Shown here: in pieces, positions 1 through 4,859 of the stretch
Numbering within the stretch: position 1 is the first letter of the stretch
Layout: each line of letters starts with the position of its first letter
DNA from: Nitrospira sp.
Lineage (GTDB): Bacteria; Nitrospirota; Thermodesulfovibrionia; Thermodesulfovibrionales; SM23-35
Assembly (NCBI GenBank): GCA_016873575.1
Contig: VGWY01000091.1
Coordinates: forward strand, 1 to 9,934
Reading direction: 5' to 3'
DNA length: 9,934 nt
Made by a program: the position numbers and the translations under genes
Notes under the pieces: generated by a model
The model's input: only the letters and a program-made list of their open reading frames with translations
Databases searched by the model: none
What the model was told of the DNA's origin: nothing

Positions 1-45
1 ATCTGTTGAGACTCTCAAATCCCAGGGTAAGGCAAGGTGCTTCAC
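1..45 (-). CDS. Possible start of an unidentified gene, cut by window edge
   Basis: On the minus strand a GGAGG Shine-Dalgarno-like sequence (plus-strand cctcc at 51-55) lies five bases before a GTG at 45. The reading frame stays open for the 15 codons to the window edge (VKHLALPWDLRVSTD). It begins 15 bases after the methyltransferase stop, on the same strand. I do not recognise the peptide. It could be the first residues of a transposase or other gene joined to the cut 3' end of the methyltransferase, or it could be chance. The only support is the ribosome binding site and the open frame. Confidence 0.25.
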   Translation of the reverse strand, partial: MKHLALPWDLRVSTD

Positions 46-60
46 TTAGACCTCCATATT

Positions 61-1833
61 CTATGCGTATGAGAACACATAAAAAAAGTACTTGACTAAA
101 ATAAACCAGGGGGTAGGGGAGATTTTATAAACAACCTCAGCTTCAAGAACTGCAACTTCAAGGAATGGGGGTGGGCTTGTCCTGTTCTTTTCCATAATCT
201 CGCGGGGAATAGGAATAAGCTTTATCTTGATGTCATCTGCATGTTCTATCTCATGACAGAGAAGCCGCAAGTCCATCTCAAATTCCCATGCAAGGCAGTG
301 GAGTTCCTTTGCCCCTGCTTCTTTAGCTGCTTTGGCAACAGCCTTCAGTTCATCTCTCGTAAAAAGCCCATCTATGCTGTCAACATGACAGAGGGCTGAA
401 CCTTTTCTACCGTGAATAAGAGCAGAACTTGAGTTTTGCAATACCTCCGCCCTGTAAAATTCAAGGACGACCCTTCTATGTTCCTCGTCTGCACCCTTCA
501 ATCTTTCCTTCTGCCACCATTGACGTTCGTATCTGCCGAGGTTGTAAACATCGAAGGCGCGATATGGCTTGTCTTCCTCGTGCAGCTTCCGCTGAAGCTC
601 AATCATCCGCTTGCGCGTGGTGTGAATAGCAAACCTTCCGAGATCAGCCATAATCCACCGCCTTCCAAGGCGTTCAGCAACTGCCCCTGTTGTTCCTGAT
701 CCGTTGAAAAAGTCAGCTACGAGGTCGCCTTCGTTAGTAGATGAAAGAATCATACGTTCAAGAAGGGCTTCGGGCTTTTGGGTGGCATAAGCTGCTCTCT
801 CATCAGACATAGAATTAACTGGTGGAATATCATTCCATAAGTCTTCCATGGGATTACCTTTTGAATCATCAAGAAATCTTTTTAGCCGGGGCATTTTACC
901 AGAGGTAAATACAATCAACCCTTTTTTAATTCCTTCGTCAATTTTCTCTTGTGACCAGATCCAATGCTTACCTGCTGGCGGAGCTATCTCGCCTTTGTCT
1001 CCAAATACTCTACTCGGACCTTGCCCTTTTTGAGTAAAGTCGCAGAGCTGATAATTTTTTTCAGAGATTTCATCAAAATACTTGTAATGTTTTTCGAGAC
1101 GTTCTTCTGCAAGAGGGACATATTGTTTATTAAATAAAGATGATTCGGTTTTTGAATAAAAATAGATGGTGTCGAGAACATTCCCGAAAGATTTACTTTG
1201 CCCTTTAGATGAACGAATCTTTTGCCATACGATCTCATTCCTAAAGTTATGTCGACCAAAAATCTCATCCAGAATCAATCTTAAATGGCTATTTACCCTC
1301 CAATCAGAATGAACATAAATACTTCCCGTCTCACTCAGTAACTCTTTCATTAATACCAGGCGCTCATACATCATGTGTAAATAGCTGTCAGTGCCCTTCC
1401 CCCACATATCCCTATAAGCAATCATTTCGAGCGTTGACTGATCTTTTCCGATAGATTCCTTACTCTCTCCAATTGGAATATCCATTGTGAAGTCAGCGCC
1501 AACATCAAAAGGCGGGTCTATGCAGATGAGGTCGATCTTGCCTTTAAAATCCTTGAGCAGGCTTGCCATGACGAGCTTGTTGTCTCCCCAGATGAGCATA
1601 TTGCGGAAGTCGTCCTTGTGAGCTTTTTCTGAATCAAAGAGTCCGAGGGGTTTTAAGCGGCTGGCTGGTTCGTCAATCGTCTCGATCTTCTGCATCGGCA
1701 TGGCGCATCCGGCAATATCAACCTCCCGCCAGTTGCCATACTCGTCATATTTCCCCTCCCAAATAAGCTCCGTCTTACGTGTGCTTAACGGATGCGGGTT
1801 TTCCGGGCCCCATTTATTGTCATTCTTAGCCAT
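61..1833 (-). CDS. Site-specific DNA methyltransferase (beta-class, type III Mod-like), C-terminus probably truncated
   Basis: A 590-residue protein of the N6-adenine/N4-cytosine DNA methyltransferase family, which transfers a methyl group from S-adenosylmethionine to a base within a target sequence. Visible motifs are the catalytic DPPF at residues 106-109, TQKPEALLERMI at 351-362, and the cofactor-binding DFFNGSGTT at 374-382. Catalytic motif before cofactor motif is the beta-class order seen in type III Mod proteins. Residues 130-350 between them would include target recognition. The N-terminus carries NPHPLSTRKTEL and WEGKYDEYG, which recur in three fragments upstream. The ATG overlaps the stop of the upstream nuclease-like gene by 8 bases, implying translational coupling. 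From about residue 571 the sequence changes to a hydrophobic tail (ISPTPWFILVKYFFYVFSYA) that looks like out-of-family read-through, so the native C-terminus is probably lost at about position 123. The catalytic core is intact, so activity is possible. No helicase/Res subunit is in the window. Confidence 0.9.
   Translation of the reverse strand: MAKNDNKWGPENPHPLSTRKTELIWEGKYDEYGNWREVDIAGCAMPMQKIETIDEPASRLKPLGLFDSEKAHKDDFRNMLIWGDNKLVMASLLKDFKGKIDLICIDPPFDVGADFTMDIPIGESKESIGKDQSTLEMIAYRDMWGKGTDSYLHMMYERLVLMKELLSETGSIYVHSDWRVNSHLRLILDEIFGRHNFRNEIVWQKIRSSKGQSKSFGNVLDTIYFYSKTESSLFNKQYVPLAEERLEKHYKYFDEISEKNYQLCDFTQKGQGPSRVFGDKGEIAPPAGKHWIWSQEKIDEGIKKGLIVFTSGKMPRLKRFLDDSKGNPMEDLWNDIPPVNSMSDERAAYATQKPEALLERMILSSTNEGDLVADFFNGSGTTGAVAERLGRRWIMADLGRFAIHTTRKRMIELQRKLHEEDKPYRAFDVYNLGRYERQWWQKERLKGADEEHRRVVLEFYRAEVLQNSSSALIHGRKGSALCHVDSIDGLFTRDELKAVAKAAKEAGAKELHCLAWEFEMDLRLLCHEIEHADDIKIKLIPIPREIMEKNRTSPPPFLEVAVLEAEVVYKISPTPWFILVKYFFYVFSYA
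109..123 (+). repeat. G-rich tract at the methyltransferase 3' breakpoint
   Basis: The plus-strand sequence gggggtaggggagat differs from the first 15 bases of the minus-strand tract at 2740-2726 (GGGGGTGAGGGAGAT) only by an AG/GA swap. It lies at the point where the methyltransferase protein stops looking like its family (residue 571). A shared repeat at two breakpoints of the same gene family suggests recombination through this repeat, though the similarity is short. Confidence 0.35.
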
Positions 1834-2719
1834 GTCCTTGCTCGCCCTGGTCTTTCCGGATCAATGTATCGTTTTCCATCCGCCACTCAGTGCCAAAGGG
1901 GAATATGCCTGAAGGGAGTTTATTATATGCAAGAGGGTTATTAACAACGTGAACTTCAACACCCATTGTTTTGGGACGATTAACAATATTCATCCACGAG
2001 CAAAGAACAGCACTGATTCCTGCATAATCCTTATTCACAAAAATATCGGTCGGGACGGGGCTACTTTTTGCGGTCGTAATAGCATCCCTATATCCGTAAG
2101 AAGAATCAACGACCTTCCCCGATTTATTGTCAAGAGTGAAGACCAGATCACCGAACGGCAGCACGCTTAAAACAATATACGGAAGTGTCGGCGCGCCTAA
2201 ACTATAACGAATCCTTCCCGAATTAATCGCGATTATATAAAAGTCATCGGGTTTTATTATGGCTTTGTCATTACTTCTGTAACTTTTGTATTTCTTAAAC
2301 TTCTCTTGTATGGCTGAAGCAAAACGAAGGATTATTTGATCTGACGGTTGTTCAGAAACTTCATTATATCTATACTCAGGCACCGCGTTATCACCGGTTC
2401 CTGATTCTGGCGCAGTTGCTTCAACCCATATTGAACGATTATTCCAAAGAAGGTGTAAATCTGGCCCTTCTTTTTTTGTTTTTTTCTGAAGATTGAAGCC
2501 AGAATCTAAGAAAAGACATCCAAGATACATTTCCCATGTCTTGGCATGAAAATCTTTTCTCGCATCATCTAAGAAATCAGGTTCCGCATATGATTCATAT
2601 TTCTGCCAAAGTCCTTCAACAAAATCATGGGCATCTTTTCTATCAGGATTATCTCGAACACGATTATAGAAAGAGTCTATCGCTTGACCCAATGAAAAGA
2701 AAGTGTTACCCATAATCAT
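1826..2719 (-). CDS. Putative restriction nuclease-like protein, divergent PD-(D/E)XK motif
   Basis: A 297-residue soluble protein with no signal peptide or membrane segment. I cannot name its family. Residues 58-76 (helix around TWEMYLG, E63), then GPDL at 85-88 (D87) and WVEAT at 98-102 (E100) form a helix-E / PD / E-x-T arrangement. This resembles the PD-(D/E)XK nuclease core with threonine in place of the lysine. That, plus its position immediately before and overlapping the methyltransferase start by 8 bases, suggests the cleavage partner of a restriction-modification pair; this is inference. The ATG at 2719 is preferred because GGAG lies 8 bases upstream and an in-frame stop lies just behind it; a second ATG occurs at 2713. 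The start sits directly after a G-rich tract (2740-2721) that also ends the upstream mini-ORF and supplies the ribosome binding site. The missing lysine could mean a variant active site or an inactive protein. Confidence 0.6.
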   Translation of the reverse strand: MIMGNTFFSLGQAIDSFYNRVRDNPDRKDAHDFVEGLWQKYESYAEPDFLDDARKDFHAKTWEMYLGCLFLDSGFNLQKKTKKEGPDLHLLWNNRSIWVEATAPESGTGDNAVPEYRYNEVSEQPSDQIILRFASAIQEKFKKYKSYRSNDKAIIKPDDFYIIAINSGRIRYSLGAPTLPYIVLSVLPFGDLVFTLDNKSGKVVDSSYGYRDAITTAKSSPVPTDIFVNKDYAGISAVLCSWMNIVNRPKTMGVEVHVVNNPLAYNKLPSGIFPFGTEWRMENDTLIRKDQGEQGHG

Positions 2720-2720
2720 T

Positions 2721-2740
2721 ACCCTATCTCCCTCACCCCC
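2721..2740 (-). repeat. G-rich half-repeat at a methyltransferase-fragment breakpoint
   Basis: On the minus strand this tract reads GGGGGTGAGGGAGATAGGGT. It resembles the right arm of the palindromic repeat in the DUF3108 gene (GGGGGCGAGGGGGAGGGTG, 7116-7134, plus strand) and, over 15 bases, the tract at 109-123. It lies where the mini-ORF loses similarity to the methyltransferase and directly before the ATG of the nuclease-like gene. It is probably a solo half of a dispersed palindromic element, now serving as ribosome binding site. G-rich sequence can look alike by chance, so this is tentative. Confidence 0.4.
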
Positions 2741-2819
2741 ATAACATCATTATTTCTGTCTTCATCCTACTTAATGGATGCGTATTATCTGGGCCATATC
2801 CGGGTTCTTGTTTTGACAC
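2733..2819 (-). pseudogene. 28-codon mini-ORF with methyltransferase N-terminus (third fragment)
   Basis: A GTG-initiated reading frame encoding VSKQEPGYGPDNTHPLSRMK and 8 more residues, ending in a TGA. Residues 9-22 (GPDNTHPLSRMKTE) match residues 9-22 of the long methyltransferase (GPENPHPLSTRKTE) at 10 of 14 positions in the same register, so the similarity begins near the initiator. It has the best ribosome binding site of the region, GGAGGGG six bases upstream. The frame starts 33 bases after the stop of the first nuclease gene and ends 13 bases before the second nuclease-like gene. It is most simply a truncated methyltransferase gene that kept its start signals. It may still be translated and act as a leader that couples ribosomes to the next gene. 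Confidence 0.6.
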
Positions 2820-2825
2820 TTATAA

Positions 2826-2832
2826 CCCCTCC
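2826..2832 (-). promoter_or_regulatory. Strong ribosome binding site of the 28-codon mini-ORF
   Basis: Minus-strand GGAGGGG is followed by TTATAA and then GTG at 2819. Its match and spacing decide the GTG start of the mini-ORF. It is clearly better than the sites of the two nuclease genes around it, which fits a mini-ORF descended from the 5' end of a well-translated methyltransferase gene. Confidence 0.6.
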
Positions 2833-2852
2833 GGCGATTCGTTTTTACGATC

Positions 2853-3626
2853 TCACATCATTACCTTAATAGCTTCAACGTCCTTTGTCTCTATTTCCTG
2901 CAAGAAATCATACAGATAAGTATAATCGACAACATCTATCAGAAAGTATTCATTCATATTACGCCTATTAGTGTCCAGGTAGGCATAATTTATTTCCAAC
3001 TGAAAAAATTTGCTCGCTATACTTGAATAGTTGCTCTCCCCTATATTCACGCCGAATATTTTCTTGAAATCGTTCAGTATGATTATAGGATAACAAACCG
3101 TTCGAAGAATTCTGCTGTCTTGCAGTAGCATGGGAGATTCATATCTGAAATATATCATTGCGTTCAGATTTTGATTTATTGCCTTATAGATTGGTTCATT
3201 GACTAAATCTTTGCTTTTCTCTGACGAGAAGAGCTTTGCCACTCTTTCATCCTGTATGTAGTGATGCTTCTGTGTGTAAATATTGTTTTTTTCTAAGGGT
3301 GTTTCCCTTATGACCGTCTCTTCCGCTCTCTTCTTATCTTTAGCGTCAAACCAGAAGACGGTCTCAGTATTAATATACTTGCACTCAATAATGAATCTTA
3401 TATTTAACCATCCTTTGGTTCTTCCCCAAAGGCTATCCTTAACCTCGAATGCTTTTTCTGCAATTATGTCAATCTCTCTGGCTTTATCAGTCGCATAGTC
3501 GTTGTAATAGGGACTGATTAAAACAGTCCACTCTTTTTCTCTTAGGAATTTAATTACACTGGAATGGAAATTATTTCCGCTGGCTTCGATAATCTCTTGA
3601 ATTTTATCTTTCGATTTCTTATTCAC
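2853..3626 (-). CDS. Putative PD-(D/E)XK restriction endonuclease
   Basis: A 257-residue soluble protein. The N-terminal third shows a nuclease-fold signature: a helix with FHSSVIKFLREKEW (20-33), AREIDIIAE (49-57, D53) and FIIECKYI (78-85, E81 and K83). This is the D-(x)n-E-x-K arrangement of PD-(D/E)XK enzymes such as Mrr-like restriction endonucleases, which hydrolyse DNA using divalent metal. The remaining 170 residues are not recognised and may recognise DNA or partners. The start is a GTG at 3626; an in-frame TAA lies four codons upstream and no later methionine precedes the motif. No Shine-Dalgarno sequence is visible. The GTG overlaps a TGA (GTGA) that ends the upstream methyltransferase-like frame, and a 28-codon ORF also ends over it, so translation may depend on coupling. 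It sits among methyltransferase sequences, so a role in DNA restriction is likely. Substrate specificity cannot be read from the sequence. Confidence 0.7.
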   Translation of the reverse strand: MNKKSKDKIQEIIEASGNNFHSSVIKFLREKEWTVLISPYYNDYATDKAREIDIIAEKAFEVKDSLWGRTKGWLNIRFIIECKYINTETVFWFDAKDKKRAEETVIRETPLEKNNIYTQKHHYIQDERVAKLFSSEKSKDLVNEPIYKAINQNLNAMIYFRYESPMLLQDSRILRTVCYPIIILNDFKKIFGVNIGESNYSSIASKFFQLEINYAYLDTNRRNMNEYFLIDVVDYTYLYDFLQEIETKDVEAIKVMM

Positions 3627-3705
3627 CGATTTTTAGCTTTATTAAAAATGGCTTTAACTTTGGCACGCCCATCAACGGACACCGCCCATCTGTGCCAATA
3701 CTCAT
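3619..3705 (-). CDS. Possible 28-codon leader ORF overlapping the nuclease start
   Basis: An ATG at 3705, preceded by a purine-rich GGGAAGGGAAG stretch, opens a frame of 28 codons (MSIGTDGRCPLMGVPKLKPF and 8 more) ending at TAA 3619-3621. It therefore overlaps the nuclease GTG start by 8 bases. It lies within the degraded second methyltransferase fragment but in a different frame. No family is recognised. It may merely be an accidental frame, or it may carry ribosomes to the nuclease start, which has no binding site of its own. Confidence 0.25.
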   Translation of the reverse strand: MSIGTDGRCPLMGVPKLKPFLIKLKIGE

Positions 3706-3751
3706 TATGCTTCCCTTCCCACAAAAGCTCCGTATAAATATTGCGTCGAAT
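3623..3751 (-). pseudogene. Degraded methyltransferase 5' fragment (second fragment)
   Basis: A minus-strand frame with no start codon reads IRRNIYTELLWEGKHNEYW, which parallels residues 18-33 of the long methyltransferase (TRKTELIWEGKYDEYG). The DNA also agrees closely over the same stretch, for example ACGGAGCTT at 3733-3725 followed by TGGGA, GGGAA and GAGTAT blocks. Upstream the frame meets a TAA four codons before, and the first dozen or so residues of the family are missing. Downstream the frame remains open to a TGA at 3623-3625, which overlaps the nuclease GTG. I read it as a relic of a third methyltransferase copy. The similarity is short, so a chance match or a distant relative cannot be excluded. 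Confidence 0.45.
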
Positions 3752-3784
3752 CTGTATTTAATCCCGCATCGAAAATCGCTACTA

Positions 3785-4069
3785 TTAAACAGCCGCCTTT
3801 CCCGGCGTCACCCATGACGGAAGAGGTTCCCCTGTTGCTTGGTGATAGAGTGACTCAGGCGCAATATCTACCGCATCAGGCCAGCAGAGCGTTCCAATTT
3901 CTTTGTTAACATAAAACTGCTTGAAGTATTCCATTTCGGAGAAGCGGCTAAATACGCCGCCTTTCTTTATATAGGCTCGCAAGTCAACGATACCTCTTTT
4001 ACCGTTTTCAAATATAAGCTCTAATTCATATCCTTCAATATGCCTTGCTTCTATAACATCATAGTACAT
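3785..4069 (-). CDS. DUF2442 family protein
   Basis: A 94-residue protein beginning MYYDVIEARHIEGYELELIF, with GKRGIVDLRAYI and later a short segment around GTLCWPDAVDIAPESLY, which is the DUF2442 pattern. The ATG at 4069 is chosen over one 22 codons earlier because GGAGG lies seven bases before it and because the family starts at this point. It follows the DUF4160 gene by 11 bases. DUF4160 and DUF2442 genes are often adjacent, and the pair has been suspected to be a toxin-antitoxin-like module. Biochemical function is not established to my knowledge, and nothing in the sequence decides which would be toxin or antitoxin. The C-terminus ends PSWVTPGKAAV. Confidence 0.85.
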   Translation of the reverse strand: MYYDVIEARHIEGYELELIFENGKRGIVDLRAYIKKGGVFSRFSEMEYFKQFYVNKEIGTLCWPDAVDIAPESLYHQATGEPLPSWVTPGKAAV

Positions 4070-4080
4070 AGAATGCCTCC

Positions 4081-4362
4081 TTATTTTAGGGGTTCGATCT
4101 GGAATAAAGGCTCTTTCGCTTTTGCCAACTCCCAATCTTTTAAAAGTTCGTCTTTATGTATATCAGCCCATTCCATATGTATATCAGCCCATTCCATAAC
4201 AAGTCCCAATGCCTTTGGCGGCAGATATCCTTCCATTACCGCAAAGTCTTCAATTCTTATCGAAGCTGAATAGCTGCCGTATTTTACATGGAAATGGGGA
4301 GGGTTGTGGTCATCAAAAAAAATTGCTATGACAATTCCAAAAAACCTGCTTATCTCCGGCAT
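4081..4362 (-). CDS. DUF4160 family protein with a duplicated heptapeptide
   Basis: A small soluble protein of 93 residues. MPEISRFFGIVIAIFFDDHNPPHFHVKYG is the hallmark opening of DUF4160, including the DDHNPPHFHV histidine-rich motif. The second of two adjacent ATG codons (4362) is preferred: GGAG then lies five bases upstream, and the family begins MPxISRFFGI. The middle contains MEWADIHMEWADIH, an exact tandem duplication of seven residues from a 21-base repeat. Relatives carry a single copy before KDELLxDWELA, so this copy has gained seven residues in a helix. The gene lies 53 bases after the first methyltransferase fragment and 11 bases before DUF2442. Its function is unknown; a toxin-antitoxin-like role with DUF2442 is a suggestion from gene pairing only. 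Confidence 0.88.
   Translation of the reverse strand: MPEISRFFGIVIAIFFDDHNPPHFHVKYGSYSASIRIEDFAVMEGYLPPKALGLVMEWADIHMEWADIHKDELLKDWELAKAKEPLFQIEPLK
4156..4197. repeat. Perfect 21-bp tandem duplication within the DUF4160 gene
   Basis: The unit atgtatatcagcccattccat (21 bases) occurs at 4156-4176 and again, identically, at 4177-4197. It keeps the reading frame and duplicates the peptide MEWADIH. Identity of both copies suggests a recent slippage event, or an assembly artefact. Confidence 0.97.
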
Positions 4363-4415
4363 CATTACTCCTTTAATAATAATTTAACATTTTTACAGAT
4401 TTTCTCTCCCAAAAG

Positions 4416-4748
4416 TCACAAGCCCCCTATATTATGATAAATAAGGTCAATTTTGCCTTTGAAGTCTTTGAGCAGGCTTGCCATAACGAGCTTGTTGTCA
4501 CCCCAGATAAGCATGTTCCTGAAATCGTCTTTATGCGCCTTCTCTGCGTCAAAGAGTCCGAGGGGTTTTAATCTGCTGGCGGGTTCGTCAATCGTTTCGA
4601 TCTTCTGCATTGGCATGGCGCATCCAGCAATATCAACTTCCCGCCTGTTGCCATACTCATCATATTTCCCTTCCAAGACGAGTTCAGTTTTTCGTGTGCT
4701 TAAAGGGTGAGGATTATCAGGGCCAAACTTGAAGTTATTTTTTACCAT
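4416..4748 (-). pseudogene. Truncated DNA methyltransferase gene, 5' fragment (first fragment)
   Basis: An open frame of 110 codons whose first 103 residues match the first 103 residues of the long methyltransferase downstream at 94 positions (about 91%). Similarity stops after GKIDLI, just before the catalytic DPPF motif, and the frame ends with the unrelated tail YHNIGGL. Without catalytic and cofactor motifs it cannot be an active methyltransferase. The copies differ by synonymous changes throughout, so this is a diverged paralogue or an allele from another strain rather than a fresh duplication. It retains a promoter (4820-4792) and start codon, and is the first gene of the minus-strand island. 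The break lies at a GGGGG tract (plus-strand ccccc near 4424-4428). It may still be expressed as a stable N-terminal domain; that is speculative. Confidence 0.85.
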
Positions 4749-4791
4749 TCTTCATGCCCTATGTTTTTACTTAAGTCTTTAAATTTAATGA

Positions 4792-4820
4792 ATTATACCA
4801 GAGAACAGTGTTTTCCCCAA
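4792..4820 (-). promoter_or_regulatory. Predicted sigma-70-type promoter of the restriction island
   Basis: On the minus strand TTGGGG (4820-4815) is followed by a 17-base spacer and a perfect TATAAT (4797-4792), with TGG directly before it giving an extended -10. Transcription would start near 4785, about 37 bases before the ATG of the first methyltransferase fragment and 40-70 bases after the hisF stop. It would drive the whole minus-strand island. The -35 box matches only in TTG. Confidence 0.65.
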
Positions 4821-4859
4821 AGCTTTCGGAATCTACCTTTTATTCTATGCAATTTTTGG

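Noticed and set aside
984..1268. Extra open frames inside the methyltransferase, hisA and glycosyltransferase genes
   Set aside because: They are shadows of the real genes in other frames and have no recognisable domain or initiation signal.
4073..4135. A 22-residue N-terminal extension of the DUF2442 protein starting at 4135
   Set aside because: The ATG at 4069 has GGAGG at good spacing and matches the family start; the extension would overlap the end of the DUF4160 gene.
4416..4748. Functional small methyltransferase-like gene
   Set aside because: It ends before DPPF and has no cofactor-binding motif, so it cannot be catalytic. It is listed as a fragment.
4801..4830. Terminator after hisF formed by the CCGAAAGCTTTGGGG palindrome
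   Set aside because: It has no loop, a mismatch in the arms and no following T run; part of it is the -35 region of the predicted promoter.
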